Below, in pieces: positions 17,585 to 25,526 of a stretch of DNA of 64,000 nucleotides (position 1 is its first letter; each line of letters starts with the position of its first letter). The stretch comes from CAYUNE01 sp964446115. GTDB taxonomy: Bacteria; Desulfobacterota; Desulfobulbia; Desulfobulbales; Desulfobulbaceae. Location of the stretch: positions 25,554 through 89,553 of the forward strand of contig CAYUNE010000034.1 in the NCBI GenBank assembly GCA_964446115.1. Reading direction: 5' to 3'. The notes under the pieces were generated by a model. That model worked only from the letters and a program-made list of their open reading frames with translations. It was not told the origin of the DNA and did no database searches. The translations under genes and the position numbers were made by a program.

Positions 17585-19240
17585 TCACATCTTTTCCGGA
17601 GCCGTGAGACCTGCCAGGCGTAAGCCGTTGCGCAGGACGATCCGCAGACCGTTCACCAGACAGAGCCGCGCACCCGTGAGGGGGAGATCATCGCTTATCA
17701 CTTTGTGTTTATTGTAATAACTATGAAACCGACCGGCAAGCTCCATGAGATAAAAAATAAGCCGGTGCGGGGCAAGATCAAGCGCAGCCCCCCGCACCAG
17801 GGCCGGATAATCCGCCATCAGCCGGAGCAGCTCGAACTCGGCGGCTTGACACAGACGCTCCAAGGATGCCTCCCCGGGGTCGGGGATGTCGCACTGCCTT
17901 TCCCGGGCAAGCCTGAGGATGCTGCAGAGGCGGGCATGGGCGTACTGGACGTAGTAGACGGGATTTTCCTGGCTCTCCTTCTTGGCCAGTTCCAGATCAA
18001 ACTCCAGCTGGCTGTCCGCCTTGCGCATGAGAAAGAAAAATCGCATGGCATCACGGCCCACCTCGTCCAGCAGTTCGTCGATGGTGACAAAGGTCGCCTT
18101 GCGGGTGGACATCTTCACCTGTTTGCCGTCCCGCAGCAGGGTAACGAACTGGTAGAGAACCGTGGTGATTTTGGAATCATCATAGCCCAGGGAGCGGACA
18201 CCGGCCATAACATCCGGAACCGTGGCGATATGATCGGCGCCGAACACATTGATCATCCAGTCGAAACCGCGGCGGAACTTTTCCCGGTGATAGGCGATAT
18301 CGGGCAGCCGGTAGGTGGGCTCGCCGGAGCTTTTGATGATCACTCTGTCCTTTTCCAGGCCCAGGGTCGAAGTCTTAAACCAGACGGCCCCGTCCTGGTC
18401 GTAGACCAACCCCTTTTTCCGCAGTTGGGCCACCACATCGTCGATCAGTCCCTTCTCGTAAAGGGTATGCTCGTTGAAGTAGGAGTCGAAACGGATATCC
18501 ATGCGCCGGAGGGTGCGGTCGATATCGCTGAAAATCGCCTCTTGAGCCCTTTCCTTGAAGACCTCCACCCCGGCGTCCCTGAGGGAGTCACCCTCCTCAT
18601 CCCTGATCCGGGCGGCGATCTCATGGATATACTCGCCCTGGTAACCATCCTCGGGAAACCGGGCATCAAGCCCCAGCAGTTCCAGGTACCGGGCCCGGGT
18701 GGAGGCCCCCAGGACCCGCATCTGGCGCCCGGCATCGTTGAAATAGTACTCCCTGGTCACCTCATGCCCAACAGCCTCCAGCAGTCGGGCGATGGTATCG
18801 CCCAAAACGGCATTGCGACCGTGTCCGAGACTGAGGGGACCGGTGGGGTTGGCACTGACAAACTCCACCAGCACCCGTTTCCCCCGGCCGATATCGTCCA
18901 GACCGAAATCCTCGTCCCGGCTCACAACCGGTGCGAGAACCGTGCTCCACAGCCCTTGGTTGACCTCAAGATTAACAAAGCCTGGTCCGGCAACCTCCAC
19001 CTTTTCGATAATATCCGTCTCCCGCCGCAGCATATCCGCCAGCTGCATGGCCACGCGGCGGGGATTGCACTTGTCGCAGCCTGCAACCACCAGGGCCATG
19101 TTGGTGGAAAAATCTCCCTGTCCTTCGTGGCGGGGCACCTCCACCGTGTACCTGCCGGCAGCGGCCTCGCTCCAGTATCCTGCCTTTACTCCGGCAGCAA
19201 AACAGTTATCTATCCGTGCTTTCAGTTGCGATTTGATCAT
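17585..19240 (-). CDS. argS: Arginyl-tRNA synthetase
   Basis: 551 residues, class I synthetase charging tRNA-Arg. The ATP-binding HIGH box appears as LGHGR in SANPTGPLSLGHGRNA, and the KMSKS loop as KMSTRKA, both as in ArgRS. The N-terminal ArgRS-specific tRNA-recognition domain and the C-terminal DALR anticodon-binding domain (ending GLRIVLRNGLRLAGLTAPEKM) are present. The ATG at 19240 is used; a TTG two codons earlier is possible. It heads the leftward series towards secA and has a plausible promoter at 19340-19369. Confidence 0.97.
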   Translation of the reverse strand: MIKSQLKARIDNCFAAGVKAGYWSEAAAGRYTVEVPRHEGQGDFSTNMALVVAGCDKCNPRRVAMQLADMLRRETDIIEKVEVAGPGFVNLEVNQGLWSTVLAPVVSRDEDFGLDDIGRGKRVLVEFVSANPTGPLSLGHGRNAVLGDTIARLLEAVGHEVTREYYFNDAGRQMRVLGASTRARYLELLGLDARFPEDGYQGEYIHEIAARIRDEEGDSLRDAGVEVFKERAQEAIFSDIDRTLRRMDIRFDSYFNEHTLYEKGLIDDVVAQLRKKGLVYDQDGAVWFKTSTLGLEKDRVIIKSSGEPTYRLPDIAYHREKFRRGFDWMINVFGADHIATVPDVMAGVRSLGYDDSKITTVLYQFVTLLRDGKQVKMSTRKATFVTIDELLDEVGRDAMRFFFLMRKADSQLEFDLELAKKESQENPVYYVQYAHARLCSILRLARERQCDIPDPGEASLERLCQAAEFELLRLMADYPALVRGAALDLAPHRLIFYLMELAGRFHSYYNKHKVISDDLPLTGARLCLVNGLRIVLRNGLRLAGLTAPEKM

Positions 19241-19339
19241 GATCAATCAGTCGGTTTTTCATTTCCGGCACCCCCGCTGGAAAACCCGGGATGAACCGGC
19301 GGCACCATGCCATTGTTCCGGAAAATGGTCAAAAGTATC

Positions 19340-19369
19340 ATTAATGGACAGAGGCCGGACTCTTGTCAA
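19340..19369 (-). promoter_or_regulatory. Probable sigma70 promoter of argS
   Basis: Read leftward: TTGACA (19369-19364), 18 bp, ATTAAT (19345-19340). It lies about 100 bp before the argS start codon in the divergent gap. Confidence 0.5.
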
Positions 19370-19514
19370 GACAAATATGCCGCCCTGGTCGTCAATGGAC
19401 GGATTTGCAACATCTCCCGGGGATGAATTGGAAAAAAAGCCCCAAACCTGTTGTCTCCGGAGAGACGACCTGATATCATTGCCCCAATCGTCAATCCGTC
19501 TACAGAGAAATCCC

Positions 19515-19865
19515 ATGCCAAAACCGAAGAAAAAAAAGTCCTCCTGGGCTCCGGAAAGGGGCGAGGAGGCCATGGTCGGCGGTATCATGGAAGGCAGTCC
19601 CGATGCAGTGGGCGTGGCTGTTATCCGACTTGACTGCGGCTGCCGCAAGATGGCGGCTGTGGATAAAAACGGCGACCCTGCCAGCGAGATCATCATGTAT
19701 CGGGCCAAGGCCGAATCCATCTGCGACCGCTGCAAAAAGGACAACGGCGCCTTCCATCGGGTTACCGAACAGTTCATTGCCTGGGGAACGCCCAGGCCCC
19801 CTGCACCCGACAGGGAAAGGATCATCGCCAAGGTCCTGGGAACCACGTCATCCGCTTCGCATTGA
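19515..19865 (+). CDS. Hypothetical small protein with four cysteines
   Basis: 116 residues, not recognised. A Lys-rich N-terminus (PKPKKKKSSW) leads to a compact region with LDCGCRKM and ICDRCKKDNG; the CxC and CxxC pairs could bind one zinc. No signal peptide or membrane segment. The stop overlaps nothing but lies only 3 bp before the moeA start, so it is probably co-transcribed with the molybdenum-cofactor genes. The ATG at 19515 gives the natural conserved-looking N-terminus; upstream sequence in frame is antisense to argS and looks non-coding. Function unknown. Confidence 0.65.
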   Translation: MPKPKKKKSSWAPERGEEAMVGGIMEGSPDAVGVAVIRLDCGCRKMAAVDKNGDPASEIIMYRAKAESICDRCKKDNGAFHRVTEQFIAWGTPRPPAPDRERIIAKVLGTTSSASH

Positions 19866-19868
19866 TCC

Positions 19869-21134
19869 ATGAGCCCGACCCTTCCCCGTGATATGCTGGG
19901 CCGCTCCGCCCTTCTGTCCGTGGACGAGGCCCAAAACATCCTCAAACGGCGGCTGCCCGGTATCAGGATAGGCAGCGAAACCGTCTCCCTTCACCGCTCT
20001 CTTGGCCGCATCACGGCCCAGCCGGTTGTCGCTCCCGAAGATCTGCCCCCCCATCCCCGTTCCACCATGGACGGCTTTGCCGTCCGCGCCGCCGATACCT
20101 TTGGCGCCACCGAGACCATGCCCGCCTACCTGACGGTCACCGGCGAGGTCCGCATGGGTGAGTTTCCCGCCACCGGCCCCGAGTCCGGCTGCTGCTACCG
20201 GATCGCCACCGGCGGCCTGCTGCCCCCCGGCACCGACAGTGTGATCATGCTCGAACATACGGTACGCCTCGACGATACCATGATCGAGGTCAACCGCAGC
20301 ATCGGCGGCGGCACCAATGTGATCGGCCGCGGAGACGATATCGCCCGGGGAGCCGAGGCCCTGCCCGCCCATCGCCGCATCTCACCCCGTGACCTGGGAT
20401 TGCTGGCCGGCCTGGGTATCGATGAGATCCGCGTTTTCCGCCGGGTCCGGGTGGGGATTCTGGCAACCGGGGACGAAATCGTCGCCCCCGGGGAAAGCCC
20501 GCCGCCCGGCAAAATCCGCAATATCAACACCATCGCCCTGGAGGGGTTGATCAGGGAAATGGGCCAGAGTGCCACCGATTACGGCATTGTTGCCGATAAC
20601 AGGGAGGTCTTTGACCGGCGTCTTCAGAAAGCGCTTGCGGAAAACGACCTGGTGATCTTTTCCGGCTCCAGTTCGGTGGGCAGTCGCGACCTGGGGGAAC
20701 AGGTCCTCTCGGAACTGGACGATCCCGGCATTCTTGTTCACGGCGTTGCCGTCAAACCCGGAAAACCCGTTATCATCGCCGCCCACGGCAACAAACTGCT
20801 CTTCGGCCTGCCCGGCCACCCGGTATCGGCCCTTGTCTGCTTCGACCTCTTTATCAGAAAAAGTATCGAAACCCTCGCAGGTCTTGACGATCCCCGGCCC
20901 CGGGGACGACGTGTCCGCGGCACCCTCATGCGTCCCCTCAACTCCGCTGCCGGCCGCCGCGATTATGTCCGGGTACGGCTGGAGGAATCCACCGACGGTG
21001 TGAAGGTTTATCCCATCCTGGCAAAATCGGGAGCCATCTCTTCGCTATCCCGCGCCCACGGCTACCTGATCATCGGAGAGAGCTCCCAGGGGATCGAACA
21101 GTATGCCCGGGTCACGGTTGAACTCTTTGACTGA
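19869..21134 (+). CDS. moeA: Molybdopterin molybdotransferase MoeA
   Basis: 421 residues. MoeA inserts molybdate (or tungstate) into adenylylated molybdopterin. Domain order is as expected: N-terminal MoeA core with PRSTMDGFAVRA, the MoCF-binding domain with ILATGDEIVAPGE and PPGKIRNIN, the FSGSSSVGSRD loop and VKPGKPVIIA followed by FGLPGHPVSALVCF, then the C-terminal beta barrel. It starts 3 bp after the four-Cys protein gene and ends 3 bp before a second moeA homolog, a tight operon. Confidence 0.95.
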   Translation: MSPTLPRDMLGRSALLSVDEAQNILKRRLPGIRIGSETVSLHRSLGRITAQPVVAPEDLPPHPRSTMDGFAVRAADTFGATETMPAYLTVTGEVRMGEFPATGPESGCCYRIATGGLLPPGTDSVIMLEHTVRLDDTMIEVNRSIGGGTNVIGRGDDIARGAEALPAHRRISPRDLGLLAGLGIDEIRVFRRVRVGILATGDEIVAPGESPPPGKIRNINTIALEGLIREMGQSATDYGIVADNREVFDRRLQKALAENDLVIFSGSSSVGSRDLGEQVLSELDDPGILVHGVAVKPGKPVIIAAHGNKLLFGLPGHPVSALVCFDLFIRKSIETLAGLDDPRPRGRRVRGTLMRPLNSAAGRRDYVRVRLEESTDGVKVYPILAKSGAISSLSRAHGYLIIGESSQGIEQYARVTVELFD

Positions 21135-21137
21135 CAG

Positions 21138-23075
21138 ATGAAAAAGAGAAATATCTTTGTACGGAACACGCCCCTTGACGAGGCGTTGAAAAAGTGGCGT
21201 CAGGCCCTGGAACAGGTGCCGGGCGCCGGGGACCGGACCGAAACGATCCGGGTGGACGACAGCCTGGGAAGGGTCACTGCCGGGCCGGTTTTCGCCCGCT
21301 TCTCCTCGCCCCACTACAACGGGGCGGCCATGGACGGTATCGCCGTACGTTTCAACGATCTTGCCGGGGCCTCCGAGGCCCGTCCCGTGCGCCTTTCTCC
21401 GGATAGTTTCGCCTTTGTCAACACCGGCAATGCCATGCCCCCCGGTTTCGACGGGGTGGTCATGATCGAGGACGTTCACCTCACCGAAGACGGCTGGGCC
21501 GAACTCACGGCCCCGGCCACTCCCTGGCAGCATGTACGCACCATTGGCGAAGATATCGTTGCCACCGAGCTGATCCTGCCCGCAGGTCATGTGATTCGCC
21601 CCATCGACATGGGCGCCATGCTGGCAACCGGCATCGCCGAAGTAGCCGTCCATCGGATTCCGGAGGTGCTGGTGATTCCCACCGGCAGCGAACTTGTGCA
21701 ACCGGACGGCAACCTTGATCAGGCCCTCCGCAGCCCCGGGAAAATCATTGAGTTCAACTCCCGCATCCTTGCAGGTTACCTCGCCACCTGGGGGGCACGG
21801 GCCAGGCGGAGCCCGGTGGTGGCGGACAATCCCGAAGATCTGCGCCGGGCGGTGCGGGAGGCGGTAAGCCGCCATGACCTGGTGGTGCTCAATGCCGGCG
21901 CCTCCGCAGGTTCACGGGATTATACCGCCCGCATCCTGGAGGAACTCGGTACGGTGCTCGTCCACGGCGTGGCCATCAAGCCCGGGAAACCTGTCATCCT
22001 GGCCATGGTCGACTCGACTCCGGTTATCGGCCTGCCCGGCTATCCCGTTTCCGCGGTGCTCACTCTGGATCTCTTTGTACGCGACCTCATATACACCTTT
22101 CAGGGCAGAGAGCCGAAAAAGCGGGATCGCGTCACCGCCCTGCTTTCCCGGCCGGTAGCCTCGAAAATGGGCGTGGATGAATTCGTCCGCATGACCCTGG
22201 GGAAGGTGGGCGACAAACTCATGGCCACGCCCGCCGGCAAGGGGGCCGGGGCGGTCATGTCCCTGGTTCGTGCCGACGCCCTGCTGACCATCGGAGCCGG
22301 TAGCGAGGGAATCGGAGCCGGGGAAGAGGTGGAGGTGGAACTGCTGCGGCCGCTTTCACAGGTTCAATCCACCCTGGTCTTCATCGGCAGCCACGACAAT
22401 ATCCTGGATATCATGGCCAATGAGCTGCACCGGCAGCGGCCGGTCATCCGCATCTCTTCCGCCCACGTGGGTTCCATGGGCGGTATCACGGCCATTCGGC
22501 GCAACGAGGCTCACCTCGCCGGAACCCACCTGCTGGACGAAGAGAGCGGCGAATACAATATCCCCTTTATCAGGCGCTTTCTTGCCGATGTTCCCCTGCT
22601 CCTCATCAACCTCGCCCACCGGCAGCAGGGATTGCTGGTGGCGCCGGGAAATCCCAGAGGAATCAGCGGAATACATGACCTGGCCCACAGCGATCTGATC
22701 TTCATCAACCGCCAGCGCGGGGCCGGCACCCGGCTGCTCACCGACAAGGTGCTCCGCCGGGAGAAAATCGATCCAGCCGCCATCCGCGGCTACGGGAACG
22801 AGGAGTACACCCATATGAACGTGGCCGCTGCCGTGGCCGGCGGCAGCGCCGATGCCGGCATGGGAATTCTGGCCGCGGCCAATGCCCTGGGCCTTGAGTT
22901 TATCCCGGTCGCCGAAGAGCGCTACGATCTCATCATTTTGAAACGGTTCATGGAGGATGAAAAAATCATGGCCGTTCTTCAGCTTATCCGATATAATCGG
23001 AACTTTCAGAACAAAGTGCTTGCCCTGGGCGGCTACGATCTCAGGGACTGCGGCAAGGTCATGTACGAACAGTAG
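21138..23075 (+). CDS. MoeA homolog fused to a C-terminal PBP-like domain
   Basis: 645 residues. Residues ~1-405 are a full MoeA (SPHYNGAAMDGIAVRF, LVIPTGSELV, NAGASAGSRD, IKPGKPVILA, GLPGYPVSAV). Residues ~410-640 form a periplasmic-binding-protein-like domain of the type found after molybdate-responsive regulators (FIGSHDNILDIMA, INRQRGAGTRLL, DAGMGILAAANAL). There is no signal peptide, so this domain acts in the cytoplasm, presumably binding a small ligand such as an oxyanion or pterin. It lies between moeA and the aldehyde oxidoreductase, so a role in making the tungsten cofactor is plausible, but that is inference. Confidence 0.88.
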   Translation: MKKRNIFVRNTPLDEALKKWRQALEQVPGAGDRTETIRVDDSLGRVTAGPVFARFSSPHYNGAAMDGIAVRFNDLAGASEARPVRLSPDSFAFVNTGNAMPPGFDGVVMIEDVHLTEDGWAELTAPATPWQHVRTIGEDIVATELILPAGHVIRPIDMGAMLATGIAEVAVHRIPEVLVIPTGSELVQPDGNLDQALRSPGKIIEFNSRILAGYLATWGARARRSPVVADNPEDLRRAVREAVSRHDLVVLNAGASAGSRDYTARILEELGTVLVHGVAIKPGKPVILAMVDSTPVIGLPGYPVSAVLTLDLFVRDLIYTFQGREPKKRDRVTALLSRPVASKMGVDEFVRMTLGKVGDKLMATPAGKGAGAVMSLVRADALLTIGAGSEGIGAGEEVEVELLRPLSQVQSTLVFIGSHDNILDIMANELHRQRPVIRISSAHVGSMGGITAIRRNEAHLAGTHLLDEESGEYNIPFIRRFLADVPLLLINLAHRQQGLLVAPGNPRGISGIHDLAHSDLIFINRQRGAGTRLLTDKVLRREKIDPAAIRGYGNEEYTHMNVAAAVAGGSADAGMGILAAANALGLEFIPVAEERYDLIILKRFMEDEKIMAVLQLIRYNRNFQNKVLALGGYDLRDCGKVMYEQ

Positions 23076-23122
23076 ACGGATACACCGGGGCCAACATAAA
23101 TAAGAGACGGGAGGACGGGAAT

Positions 23123-24850
23123 ATGAGTGATAAAATTTTTCGGGTTAACATGAGCGATCTCACCACCGGCATCGAAGAGGTACCCGCCGACTGGGCCGGT
23201 CATGGCGGCCGGGGCCTGACCTCGACCATTGTAGCCGCCGAGGTGGAACCAACCTGTCATCCCCTGGGGGAAAAAAACAAACTGGTTATCGCTCCGGGCC
23301 TGCTCTCCGGAACCGCAGCCGCCAACTCCGGCCGTATTTCCTGCGGAGCGAAAAGCCCCCTCACCGGGACCATCAAGGAGGCCAACTCCGGCGGCAAGAC
23401 CGCCCAGATGCTGGCAAAGATCGGCTGCAAGGCATTGATCATCGAGGGGTTGCCCGATGGTGAGACCTGGTACAACATCCACCTCGGCCCGGAAAGCATC
23501 ACCATCAACGAGGAAACCGAGCTGATCGGCAAGGGCAATTTTGCCGTGGTCGAGGCCGTGCAACAGCGCTACGACAACAAGGTGGGCATCATTACCATTG
23601 GCCCGGCCGGAGAGATGAAGATGACCGCTGCCAATATCTCCCACAAGGATCCGGACGGCAAACTCCGCTCTTCCGGCCGCGGAGGGCTGGGCGCGGTCAT
23701 GGGTTCCAAGCGGGTGAAGTTCATCTCCATCGATGCCACGGATGCCAAGGTGGAGATCGCCGATCCCGAGGCCTTCAAGGCGGCCAACCGCGCCTTTACC
23801 AAGGCCCTGGTGGATCATCCGGTGTCTCAGGCCCTGGGACAGTACGGCACCAACGTGCTGGTCAACATCATCAACGAGGCTGGGGCCCTGCCCACCCGCA
23901 ACTTCCAGAGCGGTCAGTTTGACGGGCATGACAAGATCTCCGGAGAGACCATGTATGACACCATCGTGGAACGCGGCGGCAAGCCGAAGCACAATTGTCA
24001 TACCGGCTGCGTCATCCAGTGCTCACAGATCTACAACGATGCGGACAAGAAGTACAAGACCTCCGGATTTGAATATGAGTCCATCTGGGCCATGGGAGCC
24101 GACTGTTGCGTCGACAATCTGGATCACATTGCCGAGGCCGACCACCTGATGGATGATCTGGGCATCGATACCATCGAAACCTCGGTGGCTTTCGGGGTGG
24201 CCATGGAGGCCGGTGTGCTGGAATTCGGTGACGGCGCCGGTATGGTGCGGATTCTCAAGGATGAAATCGGCAAGGGTACTCCCCTGGGAAGAATCATCGG
24301 CGGCGGTGCCGGCTCGGTGGGACGGGCTTTCGGCGTTACCAGGGTCCCCACCGTAAAAAATCAGGCCATTCCCGCCTACGATCCCAGGGCGGTCAAGGGT
24401 ATCGGCATCACCTATGCCACCTCCACCCAGGGGGCGGACCACACCATGGGCTACACCGTTGCCACCAATATTCTCAACGTGGGCGGCTCCGCCGATCCGC
24501 TTTCAAAGGAGGGACAGGTGGAACTCTCCCGCAATCTGCAGATCGCCACCGCCGCCATCGACTCCACCGGCATGTGCCTGTTCATCGCCTTTGCCGCCCT
24601 GGATGACGAGACCTGTCTGCCGGCGCTCATCGATATGATCAATGCCCGTTTCGGCATCAGTCTCACCGCCGATGACGTCACCAACCTCGGCAAGACCATT
24701 CTCAAAACGGAACGGGCCTTCAACGAGGCCGCCGGTTTCACCAACAAGCACGACAGACTGCCGGAATTCTTCTCCAGCGAACCGATCCCGCCCCATAACG
24801 CCATCTGGGATTTCAGCGACGAGGAGATCGACACCTTCTGGAACTTCTGA
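23123..24850 (+). CDS. aor: Aldehyde:ferredoxin oxidoreductase family protein (tungsten type)
   Basis: 575 residues. The family oxidises aldehydes to acids with ferredoxin, using a bis-pterin tungsten centre and one [4Fe-4S] cluster. The N-terminal domain shows GGRGLTS and the pterin-contacting SGRGGLGAVMGSKRVK. Cluster ligands are likely C292, C296 and C300 in NCHTGCVIQC and C485 in DSTGMC, the C-x3-C-x3-C spacing seen in one bacterial AOR subgroup, unlike the CxxC of Pyrococcus AOR. Length is slightly below the usual 600. GGGAGG precedes the start. It follows the MoeA-PBP gene by 47 bp. Its true substrate is unknown. Confidence 0.88.
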   Translation: MSDKIFRVNMSDLTTGIEEVPADWAGHGGRGLTSTIVAAEVEPTCHPLGEKNKLVIAPGLLSGTAAANSGRISCGAKSPLTGTIKEANSGGKTAQMLAKIGCKALIIEGLPDGETWYNIHLGPESITINEETELIGKGNFAVVEAVQQRYDNKVGIITIGPAGEMKMTAANISHKDPDGKLRSSGRGGLGAVMGSKRVKFISIDATDAKVEIADPEAFKAANRAFTKALVDHPVSQALGQYGTNVLVNIINEAGALPTRNFQSGQFDGHDKISGETMYDTIVERGGKPKHNCHTGCVIQCSQIYNDADKKYKTSGFEYESIWAMGADCCVDNLDHIAEADHLMDDLGIDTIETSVAFGVAMEAGVLEFGDGAGMVRILKDEIGKGTPLGRIIGGGAGSVGRAFGVTRVPTVKNQAIPAYDPRAVKGIGITYATSTQGADHTMGYTVATNILNVGGSADPLSKEGQVELSRNLQIATAAIDSTGMCLFIAFAALDDETCLPALIDMINARFGISLTADDVTNLGKTILKTERAFNEAAGFTNKHDRLPEFFSSEPIPPHNAIWDFSDEEIDTFWNF

Positions 24851-24889
24851 TCTTTCCCGCAAGCAGTCGTTCCACCACCCGATCCGTAG

Positions 24890-24927
24890 GACGGAGGCGA
24901 TCCCCCGGCCGGGGCGCCTCCGTCTTT
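24890..24927 (+). terminator. Probable terminator after the aldehyde oxidoreductase gene
   Basis: GACGGAGGCG pairs with CGCCTCCGTC, with an inner CCCC/GGGG extension, followed by a short T-run. It lies 40 bp after the stop and 36 bp before leuD. Confidence 0.65.
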
Positions 24928-24962
24928 GCATGAGGCCATTTTTCTATTCCAGGGGAAAAACC

Positions 24963-25496
24963 ATGAAACAGTTCGGCGGCCCCGCATTTTTCATTGACCG
25001 CAACGATATCAATACAGACGAGATCATCCCTGCCAAATATCTCACCGAGATTTCGAAACAGGCACTCAAACCCCACCTGCTGGAAGACCTGCACCTGGGA
25101 GAGGGTGAATTCGATCCCCGCTCCGAGGCCCTTGCCCGCAGCACGGTGCTGGTTACCCGGGCCAATTTCGGCTGCGGCTCCTCCCGGGAACACGCGGTCT
25201 GGGCCCTGGAAGTCAACGATATCAATGTAGTGATCGGGGAGAGTTTCGCCAGAATCTTCCGCCAGAACATGTTCAACTGCGGCATCCTGGCGGTGGAACT
25301 GCCCGCCGAAGAAATCGACCGGCTGTTCGCCCTCGGCAATGAGGTGGAAATCAACGTGGATATCGACGCCGGCAGGCTGGTTGCAACAAATCGGCAAGGT
25401 GACGAATCCGTGGCCTGCTCCTTTTCGCTCAACCCCTTTGACCGGGAGTTGGTGGCAGCCGGCGGCTGGCTGGCCTATGCGGAAAAAATGTACTAG
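24963..25496 (+). CDS. leuD: 3-isopropylmalate dehydratase-type small subunit (aconitase swivel domain)
   Basis: 177 residues, the swivelling domain of the IPM isomerase/homoaconitase family. NTDEIIPAKYL and NFGCGSSREHAVWAL are diagnostic; NCGILAVELP follows. In leucine synthesis LeuCD converts 2-isopropylmalate to 3-isopropylmalate. No large subunit (leuC) is adjacent here, which is unusual, so citramalate or another relative is also possible. AGGGGA lies before the ATG. It is probably transcribed apart from the oxidoreductase because a terminator lies between them, and it converges with the leftward signalling genes. Confidence 0.85.
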   Translation: MKQFGGPAFFIDRNDINTDEIIPAKYLTEISKQALKPHLLEDLHLGEGEFDPRSEALARSTVLVTRANFGCGSSREHAVWALEVNDINVVIGESFARIFRQNMFNCGILAVELPAEEIDRLFALGNEVEINVDIDAGRLVATNRQGDESVACSFSLNPFDRELVAAGGWLAYAEKMY

Positions 25497-25526
25497 ACGC
25501 CCCTTGTCCCATTCCGGAAAACATGA

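Noticed and set aside
17705..19294. Rightward 529-codon frame opposite argS
   Set aside because: Very long but entirely antisense to argS, without recognisable domains or start context.
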